DNA of 64,000 nucleotides from CAINVV01 sp964506325 (GCA_964506325.1 CAZDLO010000005.1:1-64000), one strand, 5' to 3'. Positions 8,992-17,963 are shown, counted from the first letter of the stretch. Numbers and translations are program-made. The notes: generated by a model not told the origin, from the sequence alone.

Positions 8992-10185
8992 ATGCTTAAA
9001 ATGATAAAAATAAAATATCGGTCAATGCTCTTTTTTAGTCTTATTCTGATCTTATCCGGCTCCTGCTACCAGGGGAAGACCAACCCGGAAGAGAATAAGG
9101 AAATAGAAATTCTCCCGGAAGATATCGTAGAATTGCGGGAAGACCAGGTTAAGCTGGCTGATGTTCAGACAGGAAAGATTGAGATGCGTTCGTTAAGTGG
9201 TACCCTGAAAGTAAACGGGATCGTTTCGGCTTCACCCCAGAACCTTGCCACCATTTGTGCGCCGATGAGTGGTTTCGTCAAAAGCACAACCCTCATGCCA
9301 GGCAATCCTGTAAAAAAGGGTCAGGTGCTGGTTGTTATTGAAAATCAGGAATTTGTGGACATTCAACAAAATTACCTTGAAGCAAAAAACAAACTTGGAT
9401 TTGCAGAGGCAGAATACAAGCGGCATACTGAGCTATTCAAGGAAGATGTTTACTCCGAGAAAAACGTCCAACAAGTCACGGCGGAGTATAAAAATCTTCA
9501 GGCTGGAGTTAAGGCATTGGAACAAAAATTGGTGCTGATAAGTATCAATCCGGCCGGACTTAACGAAAACACCATCAGCAGTTCAATTTCCTTGGTTTCG
9601 CCAATAGACGGATACGTTGAGGTCGTCAACGTTAATTTGGGCAAATATGTTGTTCCGACAGACGTTATGTTTAAAATTGTAAATAACGACCTGCTTTTTC
9701 TTGAACTTACCCTTTTTGAAAAGGATGCCAACAAAGTGGAAAAAGGTCAGAAGATCAGGTTTTTTATCAACAATGAGGAAGAACCCCATGAGGCGGTAAT
9801 TACCCAGACCGGCCAGTCAATCAGTGCGGATAAAACCTATAAAGTCTATGCCAGGGTTACCGGAAGTTGCAAGAATGTATTGCCCGGAATGTATGTTAAT
9901 GCCATTATTGAGACCTCAGGAAATCTTGTGACAGCCTTGCCGACTGAAGCCGTTGTAAGTTTTGACGACAGGGATTATATTTTCCTGTTTGAAAAGAATA
10001 AATTGGAAGGAGGAAAACCTTTTACCGAGTACAGGATGATTGAAGTTAAGAAGGGGGTCAGTGATGGAGGTTTTATACAAATTATTCTACCGGAATCCTT
10101 CAATATGAGTCAGGCCAGTGTAGTAACCAAGGGCGCCTATGTATTGTTGTCTGCGAAGAAGAACGGAGGTGAAATGGCCTGTTAA
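8992..10185 (+). CDS. czcB: RND periplasmic adaptor (membrane-fusion protein), CzcB-type lipoprotein
   Basis: Periplasmic adaptor of 397 residues linking the RND pump to its outer-membrane channel. It has a lipoprotein signal peptide with lipobox LSGSC (Cys25), then a barrel-sandwich (biotinyl-lipoyl-like) half, a coiled-coil hairpin (residues about 120-190, with YLEAKNKLGFAEAEYK), the second lipoyl half (SPIDGYVEVVNVNLGKYV) and a beta-barrel. The ATG at 8992 is chosen because it follows the czcA stop by 1 nt; an upstream in-frame ATG at 8962 would overlap czcA by 29 nt and only add charged residues ahead of the signal peptide. With czcA it gives a complete tripartite exporter. Confidence 0.9.
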   Translation: MLKMIKIKYRSMLFFSLILILSGSCYQGKTNPEENKEIEILPEDIVELREDQVKLADVQTGKIEMRSLSGTLKVNGIVSASPQNLATICAPMSGFVKSTTLMPGNPVKKGQVLVVIENQEFVDIQQNYLEAKNKLGFAEAEYKRHTELFKEDVYSEKNVQQVTAEYKNLQAGVKALEQKLVLISINPAGLNENTISSSISLVSPIDGYVEVVNVNLGKYVVPTDVMFKIVNNDLLFLELTLFEKDANKVEKGQKIRFFINNEEEPHEAVITQTGQSISADKTYKVYARVTGSCKNVLPGMYVNAIIETSGNLVTALPTEAVVSFDDRDYIFLFEKNKLEGGKPFTEYRMIEVKKGVSDGGFIQIILPESFNMSQASVVTKGAYVLLSAKKNGGEMAC

Positions 10186-10391
10186 ATCAAATCCGTCGAT
10201 GGCATTTTCACAAAGATGAGTTTGTATTTATTTCTTAATGCTTTTATTTACATTGCCTTATGAAGTCATGCTGTCCGGGTTCCGGGAATCTGGATGGAGT
10301 ACTCACAGGGCACAATTAGGTAAAAATATTTGGATTTCCCTTCCTGAGATATTACATTTGATGTATTGTGGGGTTGTTGGATATTTCTGAC

Positions 10392-12341
10392 ATGAACTTA
10401 TACAATGCGAGTGACAGGGAATTTATCCTGAAGCTCAGGGAAATCATTTTGGGGAACCTCGAGAACGAGAATTTCGGGGTAGCGGAGCTCATACTTGCTA
10501 CGGGGGTAAACCACTCCAATATCTACAGGAGGGTAAAAAGCATCACCGGGAAATCAGTAAGCCAGTTTATTCGTGAAATCAGGTTACGTGAAGCGATGGC
10601 AATGCTTCAGCGGAATGAAGCCACTGTTGCAGAAATTTCTTACAAGGTAGGTTTTGGTAGTCCGGCCTATTTCAATACCTGTTTTCATGAATACTTTGGT
10701 TTTCCCCCCGGAGATGTCAAGAGAAGAAGTATGCATGAAACCGACCCAGACCCTGCTGCCGGTTCGGATCCCGTTGATGAAATGATGAGCAGCAGAGGGA
10801 AGCTTAAGAGTTTAAAATTCACAATAATAAAACTGACAGGTGTATGGCTGATTGTTGTTTTTATCTTTGTGGTAGCCCCGGGAATGTATTTTTTTTTCAA
10901 TTCAGCTGGTAAAGGTGCTTATCACAGAGCTTTTTTGAATTTATTTCAGCAGGGAGAAAAGTCTATCGCAGTGTTACCCTTCAAAAGTCTCAGTGCCGAT
11001 GCAAACAATGGATTTTTCTCTGAAGGAATTCTGGACGATATTATGAATGAATTGAACCTGTTTAATAATCTCAGGGTAATATCAAGAACCTCCGTCGAAC
11101 AATTCAGGGATACCAAAGGAAGTGTCCGGGAAGTGGGCAAAAAATTGAAAGTAGATTATATCCTCGAAGGTAGTGTACAAAATGACGGAAAAAATGTCAG
11201 GGTAATCGCTAAACTGATTGATGTCCGTAAAGATCAGCAGGTTTGGTCTGGAAAGTATGACAAAAACATGACGGATATGCTGGTCACACAAAGCTCAATA
11301 TCAGGTCAGATCACCTGTGAACTCGAATCGGTACTGGCTTCTGGCGAAAAGTATAAAGCAGAAAGGGTCAGATCAAAAAATCCGGAAGCCTATAATTTTT
11401 ATCTGAAAGGCCGATATTTTTTATGCAGAAGAACCAGGGCGGATTCGTTTCTTGGTATTGAATATTTTGAAAAGTCGATTGCATCCGACCCGGGTAATGC
11501 ACTGGCTTATTCAGGTTTGGCAGATACCTATTTTAACCAGGCGATGTGGGGATGGCTTCCTGCAGACAAAGGATTTGCCAAAGCAAAGGAGATGGCGAAA
11601 TTTGCCATTGCACTTGACAAAACAGTAGCAGAGGCCCATGCTACACTCGGTGGTATTTTAACCTGGCGGGAATGGAAATGGAAGGAGGCTCAGCAGGAAT
11701 TGCTGACGGCCCTGGCCCTGAATCCCAACTGTGCCACGGCCCATTATTATTATTCAGAACTCCTTGAGGTTTCAAACAATAAAGATGAAGCAAGGGAGCA
11801 CCTGGACTATGCCATAGACCTGGATCCATTGTATTTCTGGTATTATCTGGTTAGTTCAACCTATCATTACTTTGATGGCAGGCTCGAAGAATCGCTGAAG
11901 GCTTGCCAGGAAGCCGAGCTAATCCGTCCCGGATTTGAGGGTGTTTACGGGCAATATTTTCAAATCTTTCGTAAACAGGGAGAAGATGCTATGGCTGCAT
12001 CGGCCTTTCAGCAGTTTTTACACTATCATTCCGACTCCACTTTTAGAAAATGGGAGAATAATGTCCGGGAAATTTATGGAAGGCAAGGTATCAATGGATT
12101 GTTGACCTGTAAAATTCAACTGGAATCAGATCGATCCAAATCCCTGCCATTGTCCTTAGCTTTGGATTACAACAATCTAGGTCATTTTGAATTGGCTCTG
12201 ACCTGCCTTGAGGATGCCTGTGGGCGGCACACCAACGATGTTCCCTGGATCAATGTAAATCCGGATTTCGATAATCTTCGTTTAAACCCCAGGTTCCAGG
12301 AACTCATCAGGAGGATGGGACTGGCAAGCTTCACCCCCTGA
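10392..12341 (+). CDS. Membrane-spanning regulator: AraC-type HTH, TM helix, TolB-like domain, TPR repeats
   Basis: Protein of 649 residues. Residues 1 to about 105 are an AraC/XylS-type double helix-turn-helix (ATGVNHSNIYRRVKSITGKS, then VAEISYKVGFGSPAYFN). One transmembrane helix follows (about 149-171), then a TolB-like N-terminal domain (about 191-310, SIAVLPFKSLSADANN ... YILEGSV) of the kind known from some adenylate cyclases, and TPR helices to the C-terminus. This implies cytosolic DNA binding with a periplasmic sensory part, as in CadC/ToxR one-component regulators. A GTG at 10368 is an alternative start; ATG 10392 fits the HTH better. It lies 206 nt after czcB and convergent to the glycyl radical operon, so either could be its target. 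Confidence 0.85.
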   Translation: MNLYNASDREFILKLREIILGNLENENFGVAELILATGVNHSNIYRRVKSITGKSVSQFIREIRLREAMAMLQRNEATVAEISYKVGFGSPAYFNTCFHEYFGFPPGDVKRRSMHETDPDPAAGSDPVDEMMSSRGKLKSLKFTIIKLTGVWLIVVFIFVVAPGMYFFFNSAGKGAYHRAFLNLFQQGEKSIAVLPFKSLSADANNGFFSEGILDDIMNELNLFNNLRVISRTSVEQFRDTKGSVREVGKKLKVDYILEGSVQNDGKNVRVIAKLIDVRKDQQVWSGKYDKNMTDMLVTQSSISGQITCELESVLASGEKYKAERVRSKNPEAYNFYLKGRYFLCRRTRADSFLGIEYFEKSIASDPGNALAYSGLADTYFNQAMWGWLPADKGFAKAKEMAKFAIALDKTVAEAHATLGGILTWREWKWKEAQQELLTALALNPNCATAHYYYSELLEVSNNKDEAREHLDYAIDLDPLYFWYYLVSSTYHYFDGRLEESLKACQEAELIRPGFEGVYGQYFQIFRKQGEDAMAASAFQQFLHYHSDSTFRKWENNVREIYGRQGINGLLTCKIQLESDRSKSLPLSLALDYNNLGHFELALTCLEDACGRHTNDVPWINVNPDFDNLRLNPRFQELIRRMGLASFTP

Positions 12342-12401
12342 CATGGCTGCATGCCATTCTCTTCGGCAGGAATGTTGGTCATCGAGGGTAAAATTGTAAG
12401 C

Positions 12402-13322
12402 CTATCCGCCAATCCTGGCTTTTATCCCATATTTCTGAAAAATCGCCAGGGCATTCTGAATGGCTTCCCCGGAAGGCTCCCTGAAGAGCTTAAATTCTTC
12501 CTCCCTTCCTAATTTGCCATATTTATTAAGGGCTGATTTATGGTAAACCAGGAGGTTAACCTCCTTCTTCTCTCCGGAAAGGGATGCTACAAATGCAGCT
12601 GTATCCTCCATATTCTGCTGATCATCATTTATTCCACCGATAAGGGGAATACGTAGGATGATATGTGCTCCGGTTTTAGCCAGGATCTCAAGGTTTTCAA
12701 GAATTGGTTGGTTGGATACACCGGTCCATGTCCGGTGTCTTTCTAAGTCAAACATCTTCAGGTCGTATAAAAACAGGTCAGTATGTTTGGCAACTTCCAA
12801 CAGGACATCAGTTTTTGAAAGGCCGGCAGTATCTACCGCCCTGTGAATACCCTGATTTCCGCATGACTTAAGTAGCTGAATCAGGAAATCTGCATGCATC
12901 AACGGTTCACCGCCGGAAAATGTGACGCCACCTCCCGATTGGTCAAAGAATATCCGCTCTTTACCAATTTCGGTCATGATCTCCCCAACAGACATCCTGT
13001 GACCTGAAATCTCGATTGCCTTTGTCGGACAAACCAGGGCACAATTTCCCGACAATTCACACAATGAAGTATCCGTTGCAATTCCTCCCGCCGTAAGCGT
13101 CAGCGCTTTGGTGGGACAGGAAGATACGCATAATCCGCAACTGATGCATTTGGATTGCGAATACATCCGTTCCTGCCTGGTTGAAATACCTTCCGGGTTG
13201 TGGCACCAGCTGCAGTTGAGGTTGCAACCTTTCAGAAAGATTACGATCCTGATTCCCGGACCGTCATTTATTGCATAGCGTTTAATATCAAAGATTAAAC
13301 CGGTGTCATTAGAATCCGTCAT
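12402..13322 (-). CDS. Glycyl radical enzyme activase (radical SAM, PflA/HypE-like)
   Basis: Radical SAM enzyme of 306 residues that installs the glycyl radical on the enzyme encoded just upstream. The SAM cluster motif CNLNCSWC (CX3CX2C, Cys33/37/40) is followed by a ferredoxin-like insert: CISCGLCVSSCP is a full [4Fe-4S] motif, while the second (CELSGNCALVCP) shows only three cysteines in the expected places. GGGVTFSGGEPL matches the PflA-family SAM-binding region. The insert is typical of activases of non-PFL glycyl radical enzymes. ATG 13322 overlaps the last 14 nt of the upstream gene (translational coupling); a TTG 15 nt further upstream is less likely. Confidence 0.92.
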   Translation of the reverse strand: MTDSNDTGLIFDIKRYAINDGPGIRIVIFLKGCNLNCSWCHNPEGISTRQERMYSQSKCISCGLCVSSCPTKALTLTAGGIATDTSLCELSGNCALVCPTKAIEISGHRMSVGEIMTEIGKERIFFDQSGGGVTFSGGEPLMHADFLIQLLKSCGNQGIHRAVDTAGLSKTDVLLEVAKHTDLFLYDLKMFDLERHRTWTGVSNQPILENLEILAKTGAHIILRIPLIGGINDDQQNMEDTAAFVASLSGEKKEVNLLVYHKSALNKYGKLGREEEFKLFREPSGEAIQNALAIFQKYGIKARIGG

Positions 13323-15771
13323 TTTCAGTGCGCTCAATTACTTCCTGTTGCAGATCGGCATTCATATCGTTGAAATAGTCGCTGTAGCCTGCCATGCGGA
13401 CCATCAGGTCCTTGTAATCGGAAGGGCATGCCTGGGCTGCCAGCAAAGTGGCGGTATCCACAATATTAAACTGAACATGATGACCTCCAAGCGTGAAATA
13501 GCTCCTTATGAGCTGCCCCAGCTTAATGATGTCATCCTCTCTTTTCAGCAAGCCTGGAAGGAATCTTTGATTCAGCAAAGTTCCCCCCGACTTTACATGG
13601 TCGAATTTGGTCATCGACTTTATAACCGCAGAAGGACCGTGTGTGTCTGCACCATGAGAGGGAGAAGTTCCGTCAGATATGGATTTGCCTGCCATCCGTC
13701 CGTTAGGGGTTGCACCCATTACCTTGCCGAAGTAAACATGGCAGGTTGTTGAAAGCATATTGAGGTGATATTTCCCTTCCGGTTTGATATTCGGCTTGCC
13801 ATCAATGGCTTCAACCAGGTCGTTGTAAACTCTGACTGCCATAGAATCGGCATAATCATCATCATTTCCAAAGAATGGAGTGCGATTCATGATAGTCTGA
13901 CGCAATACTTCCTCGCCTTTGAAGTCCAGCTGAACTGCCTTTAGAATCCGGTCCATCTGGAATGTGCGCTCTTCAAAAACATGCTTTTTAAGCGCCACCA
14001 GGCTATCAGTTGTGGTAGCAAGTCCGCAACACTGAATGTAACTGGTATTGTATTTTGGTCCGCCATCATAATAATCCCTGCCCTTCTCAATGCAATCCTC
14101 AATAACCACCGAAAGGAATGGGGCAGGGGCATATTTGGCAAACATCCTGTCAATGTAATTGCTCACCCTCATTTTCAGATCCACAACATAATGCAGCTGT
14201 TTGAGAAAGGCATCATACAATTCCCTGAAATCACTGAAAGAACGCGGATCCCCGGTTTCAGGGCCGACCCGAATGCCTGTTACCGGGTTAATGCCGTTGT
14301 TCAAAGTCACCTCCAGAATTTTGGGAACATTGAGATAACCTGTCAGGAGATAGGCTTCCTTGCCAAAGGCTCCCACTTCTATACAACCGCTGCAACCTCC
14401 CTCACGGGCATCCTGAAGTGTTTTGCCCTGACGCAGCAATTCCATCACATAAACATCAGGATTAAAAACAGAGGGATAACCATGTCCTTGCCTGATCACC
14501 CTGGCAGCGGCATGGAGAAATTTATCCGGAGTTTTGCTGCTGATGTGAACGGAACTACCAGGCTGCAGGATGTGGAGTTCCTCAACCACTTCCAGTAAAA
14601 TATAGGAAACTTCACTTGTTCCATCACTGCCATCCGGCTTGATCCCTCCAATATTGATGTTGGTAAAATCGTTGTAAGTACCGCTTTCACGCGCAGTTAT
14701 ACCAACTTTTGGCGGGGCCGGATGATTGTTCACCTTGATCCAGAAACAGGAAATAAGCTCCTTTGCCTCCTCCCTTGTAAGTGTGCCACTGGAAATCCCA
14801 TCCATGTAAAATGGTGTCAGGTGCTGGTCGAAATGCCCCGGATTCATGGCATCCCAGCCATTGAGTTCGGTAATTGTTCCAAGATGAACAAACCAGTACA
14901 TCTGAACGGCTTCCCAAAAATTTCGCGGTGCGTTTGCAGGAACCCATCGGCACACCCCGGCTATTTTTAATAATTCCGTTTTTCTGTCCGGATCCTTTTC
15001 ACCGGCCGCCAATTCCTCAGCCAGGGCCGCGTGGCGTTCTGCAAACAGGATAACAGCATCACATGAGATATCCATTGCTTTCCACTCTTCAGACTTGTCT
15101 GTTGCCTCCGGATCATTCAGAAAATCAAGGGTGGCAATTTTGGCGGCAATATCTTTTTTAAAATCAAGCATCCCCTTTCGGTATATCTTTCCGTCGAGGG
15201 TAGTATGTCCGGGGGCTCGCTGTTCCATAAATTCGGTAAACATACCTGCCTCGTAGGCTAGTTTCCATTCTGTCGGTACGTGACCAAATATTCGTTCCCG
15301 TTGTGTCTTTCCCTCCCAATATGGGATAACCTCCTCTGAATATAGGTTTATATCTTCTTCACTGATGGAATAGTGCTGAAGCTCCCGGGAATTCAGTACA
15401 CGCAAATCTTCGATGCTATGACAGGTTAGTTCGGGGAAGGTTGGAACGCATTTGGGCTTCGGACCACGTTCTCCCACGATCAGTTCACCCTCTCCAATAT
15501 AAATTGTCTTTTGCAGGCAATGGTCATGAAAATTGGACGCCCGTAATACGGGAATCGACATCTTTCCGAAATTTTCCTTGTAAAAGGCTGTTTCGTGTAA
15601 TGCCCGTTCAATCGACAAGGAAGGTTCTGTTTCAATACTTAGTTTCCTGAGTTGCCGGATACGGCTGTTCATCCCCGGTTCTGACTGCCTGTTTCCCGGC
15701 TGGCTGAAGTTACTTTCACTGGCAGCCTGCCGTTCAGGAGAAATGGTATGTTGTTTGATCTTTTCGAACAT
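13309..15771 (-). CDS. HypD-like glycyl radical enzyme (dehydratase/lyase, substrate unproven)
   Basis: Oxygen-sensitive cytosolic radical enzyme of 820 residues. Near the C-terminus RMAGYSDYF holds the glycyl radical site Gly795. The thiyl site is GCSGCIEVG with Cys463 and Glu465; this Cys-x-Glu pattern marks eliminases, decarboxylases and dehydratases, whereas pyruvate formate-lyase has Cys-Cys. The segments FTEFMEQRAPGHT, PPKVGITARESGTYNDF and AFGKEAYLLTGYLN closely follow my recollection of trans-4-hydroxy-L-proline dehydratase (HypD), with Cys-Ile-Glu-Val in place of Cys-Val-Glu-Thr. No proC lies nearby, so the substrate stays open. It is coupled to its activase; a 7-bp inverted repeat lies 64-85 nt upstream. 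Confidence 0.85.
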   Translation of the reverse strand: MFEKIKQHTISPERQAASESNFSQPGNRQSEPGMNSRIRQLRKLSIETEPSLSIERALHETAFYKENFGKMSIPVLRASNFHDHCLQKTIYIGEGELIVGERGPKPKCVPTFPELTCHSIEDLRVLNSRELQHYSISEEDINLYSEEVIPYWEGKTQRERIFGHVPTEWKLAYEAGMFTEFMEQRAPGHTTLDGKIYRKGMLDFKKDIAAKIATLDFLNDPEATDKSEEWKAMDISCDAVILFAERHAALAEELAAGEKDPDRKTELLKIAGVCRWVPANAPRNFWEAVQMYWFVHLGTITELNGWDAMNPGHFDQHLTPFYMDGISSGTLTREEAKELISCFWIKVNNHPAPPKVGITARESGTYNDFTNINIGGIKPDGSDGTSEVSYILLEVVEELHILQPGSSVHISSKTPDKFLHAAARVIRQGHGYPSVFNPDVYVMELLRQGKTLQDAREGGCSGCIEVGAFGKEAYLLTGYLNVPKILEVTLNNGINPVTGIRVGPETGDPRSFSDFRELYDAFLKQLHYVVDLKMRVSNYIDRMFAKYAPAPFLSVVIEDCIEKGRDYYDGGPKYNTSYIQCCGLATTTDSLVALKKHVFEERTFQMDRILKAVQLDFKGEEVLRQTIMNRTPFFGNDDDYADSMAVRVYNDLVEAIDGKPNIKPEGKYHLNMLSTTCHVYFGKVMGATPNGRMAGKSISDGTSPSHGADTHGPSAVIKSMTKFDHVKSGGTLLNQRFLPGLLKREDDIIKLGQLIRSYFTLGGHHVQFNIVDTATLLAAQACPSDYKDLMVRMAGYSDYFNDMNADLQQEVIERTENDGF

Positions 15772-16495
15772 GGCTTTTAATGAAAATTTGAGTTGAATAT
15801 TCTTTTCGCGTGGTTAGTGAGGTATTTGATACTTAATCATGGATTTTCACATGATTTTCCGTTGTACAATAATCGGCGAAACACGGTTGCCGGCAATTGG
15901 GGTAATTTATTGAAAGAATGTTAATTGTAGAACATAAGGCAACTGAACAATCGCCTGTATGTTTTTACCAGTGAAGAACCGCAATTAACTCTTTCCATCC
16001 TGTAAATAGGGTAGTATGCTGTATACGACCTAAAAGTAATGATAATAAAGACCTTTTAAAAATTTCAGGGTGAATTTTAATTTTTTTCGTAATCCCTTAT
16101 AGTATAATAAATTAACAATTAGACAGTCAGGATAATTGAAGTCGCAGTATTCAGGGTTAAATTGTAACTAACTGTTATTGCTTTAGTCCATGGTTCAATG
16201 AACAGAATCCGGATCCGGGGAAGGCGGGGTAATGAAATTCACTGTCTCCGTAGTCAATGTTGAAATATCATTCCATGGATCCTGAATTTAATGCCAAAAC
16301 ATGAATAGCACTTAATATAAGGTAATCCATTGTATGAAAATCCAGTTTTAGCGGAAATTATTGAGATTACTGCTTCCCGGATTAAAGCTTAAGTCTTGAT
16401 TCAACAAAATTTTGAAATTTTTTTGTATTTAGTTAAACTTTTTGAGAAACTGGTTGTTATTATTAATACATAAATCAAAAAAACCATTGTACACT
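15772..16495. other. Long AT-rich intergenic region between divergent genes
   Basis: This 724-nt stretch separates the glycyl radical operon (minus) from the first STAS-like gene (plus). The only structure noted is the AATCATG/CATGATT inverted repeat at 15835-15856. No ORF of convincing composition, RNA gene or clear TAnnTTTG promoter was seen. An in-frame TTG at 16442 could extend the downstream gene into this region. Confidence 0.4.
15835..15856. promoter_or_regulatory. Candidate operator upstream of the glycyl radical enzyme operon
   Basis: Inverted repeat AATCATG - 8 nt - CATGATT, 64-85 nt before the start codon at 15771. Its position suits a regulator site, but 7-bp arms can arise by chance in AT-rich DNA. 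Confidence 0.3.
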
Positions 16496-16942
16496 GTGTC
16501 AATTCAAACCACATATACAATTATTCCGGAATTGCGTTTAATTCTGACCTATTCCCAAGGCAAGATGCAGGTGACTGATCTTATGCAGTTGTCTATGAAA
16601 ATAATCCAGGACGAAGCTTATGATTCAACCTTTGATATTATTTGGGACCTAAGGGCCACTACAGCACTTGGTTTTAAAATGGATATTTTGGAATACATTG
16701 ATTTTCTGAAAAATAATCTTCGCTTAAAGAATAGAATCAGAAGTAGTGTCCTGCTCAACACCCCTAATCAAAAATTTTTGATGTCCATTTTTAAACCCTT
16801 CGCAAAATTGAATAATATCGATGCCGAGAATTTTCTGGAAATAGAAAAATGTTTTAAATGGATGGGATACTCAGAAAGCGAACAAGTTGTTGTAAATGAA
16901 GCATTTGCTAATTTGAAAAATAGCCTTTCCAGTTTAGAATGA
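16496..16942 (+). CDS. Hypothetical STAS/SpoIIAA-like protein A
   Basis: Not recognised as a named family. The protein has about 148 residues from the GTG at 16496, or 166 from the TTG at 16442, whose added residues look non-native. The pattern (beta strand LRLILTYSQG, helix, then IIWDLRATTALGF, then further alternating elements) resembles the STAS/SpoIIAA-like alpha/beta fold. It is a distant paralogue of the gene at 17231-17671: the region from LRLILTY to WDLRATT lines up with KLVVVHY to YDFRDCT there. No signal peptide or membrane segment is seen. A regulatory or scaffolding role is speculative. Confidence 0.6.
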   Translation: MSIQTTYTIIPELRLILTYSQGKMQVTDLMQLSMKIIQDEAYDSTFDIIWDLRATTALGFKMDILEYIDFLKNNLRLKNRIRSSVLLNTPNQKFLMSIFKPFAKLNNIDAENFLEIEKCFKWMGYSESEQVVVNEAFANLKNSLSSLE

Positions 16943-17194
16943 TGATCAACTCAGTTTTCCTATATTCCGGCAAACAGATTTTTCGACCTCTTTAGGTTTC
17001 TTTTAAAGTTTCCAAGGGGTTGTTAGAGCAATTTGCCCGAGAGGTAAATAATCTCTGTGTTGTTAATCTGAGAGTCAAGAATCCAGCTGGATCGAAATAT
17101 CAACAGCTTTCCGAAGAACAGTACCGTTGTTAACAGAAATATCATTTTCGTAGGTCTCAGGAATAGAGGGATGTGAGTTTCGGGTATTTTAATT

Positions 17195-17202
17195 TACTTT
17201 TG
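17195..17202 (+). promoter_or_regulatory. Candidate -7 promoter box upstream of STAS-like gene B
   Basis: TACTTTTG matches TAnnTTTG and predicts a start near 17208 and a leader of about 22 nt. No -33 TTTG at the right distance is obvious. Confidence 0.35.
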
Positions 17203-17230
17203 ATTATCGAAAAATAAAGCACATATATTT

Positions 17231-17671
17231 ATGAAAGGTCAATTGCGATACAGGATTCTGGATGAATATAAATTGGTTGTAGTTCATTATTCAGGCGTGC
17301 TGACGGTGGACGAACTGATAGACCAATTGGTCAACCGAAATGAGACTTCTGGTTATAATCCAACCTATAACACCCTATATGATTTCCGGGATTGCACTTT
17401 CAACGTAAAACTTGCAGAATTTGAAAGATCCGAGGAAGTTGGCCGGACAACACCTGGTTATAATACGGGGAAGAGGGTTGCCCTGTTGGTGAAAAGACCC
17501 AAAGAGACCCTGTTGCTGAGGTCATTTGTTAAAGCCATTCAAAAGCACAAATCACACTTTGAGGTTTTTTCCGCAATGAGTGCCGCATTGCTTTTTGTTG
17601 GCGCTACCCTAAATGAGAAGGGTTATATTGAAGATATTCTGAAGGAATTAAAAACTGTTGAACCTTTTTAG
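17231..17671 (+). CDS. Hypothetical STAS/SpoIIAA-like protein B
   Basis: Cytosolic-looking protein of 146 residues from an ATG; family not named. The start (RYRILDEYKLVVVHYSGVL) is a pair of beta strands, and the segment NTLYDFRDCTFNV sits where STAS-like folds have the second strand and the phospho-acceptor loop, though no canonical acceptor Ser can be asserted. It is paralogous to protein A at 16496-16942 on the same strand, separated by 288 nt, so it likely arose by an old tandem duplication. It has its own candidate promoter, so the two may be expressed separately. Confidence 0.65.
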   Translation: MKGQLRYRILDEYKLVVVHYSGVLTVDELIDQLVNRNETSGYNPTYNTLYDFRDCTFNVKLAEFERSEEVGRTTPGYNTGKRVALLVKRPKETLLLRSFVKAIQKHKSHFEVFSAMSAALLFVGATLNEKGYIEDILKELKTVEPF

Positions 17672-17827
17672 GTTCACTGTCGGCCTCTTGACCTAATTCC
17701 TGAATTCTTTCTGTAACTGCCTGATTTTTCAAGGGGTTTTTGAGCCACTCCATCGGGAGAGCATTAAAAAACGCAAGGCGGGTATTACCTACATGCGCAT
17801 TTATTCAATTACTTTCTGTGGCTTTTG

Positions 17828-17870
17828 TTACCCGACCAGGATTCGAACCTGGACACTCAGAGTCAGAGTC
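17828..17870 (-). tRNA. tRNA-Gln (CUG) 3' half, broken at assembly gap
   Basis: On the minus strand this holds the end of an anticodon arm (CTCTGACTCTGA), a variable loop, a perfect T-arm (CCAGG TTCGAAT CCTGG) and acceptor strand TCGGGTA plus discriminator A. The acceptor strand pairs with the 5' strand TGCCCGA at 17948-17954 across the gap, so these two pieces belong to one gene. Confidence 0.75.
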
Positions 17871-17880
17871 NNNNNNNNNN
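17871..17880. other. Assembly gap (10 N)
   Basis: Ten undetermined bases inside a tRNA region, flanked on both sides by the same anticodon-arm sequence CAGAGTCAGAGTC (plus strand). This suggests a scaffold join made inside a repeat. Confidence 0.98.
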
Positions 17881-17954
17881 TGGTTGATTCGCCTTGAATT
17901 GAACAAGGGTATTCAGAGTCAGAGTCTGATGTACTACCATTATACTATCGGGCA
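17881..17954 (-). tRNA. Chimeric tRNA-Gln-like gene (CUG anticodon)
   Basis: Read on the minus strand, 74 nt fold as a tRNA: acceptor TGCCCGA, D-arm GTAT/GTAC, anticodon arm TCAGA-CTCTGAC-TCTGA (anticodon CTG), T-arm CCTTG-TTCAATT-CAAGG, then CGAATCA-ACCA. The 5' and 3' acceptor strands pair at only two of seven positions. The 3' half also encodes CCA, unlike the other piece. It therefore looks like the 5' half of one tRNA-Gln joined to the 3' half of another through the shared anticodon arm, most likely an assembly artefact next to the gap. Confidence 0.65.
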
Positions 17955-17963
17955 GTTTTGTTT

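Noticed and set aside
14687..14953. Antisense and other-frame open frames inside the glycyl radical enzyme, czcA, gcvP and similar genes
   Set aside because: They have no domain-like composition and lie wholly within well-supported genes on another frame.
15309..15771. Glycyl radical enzyme as pyruvate formate-lyase
   Set aside because: PFL has adjacent cysteines at the active site; here the loop is Cys-Ile-Glu.
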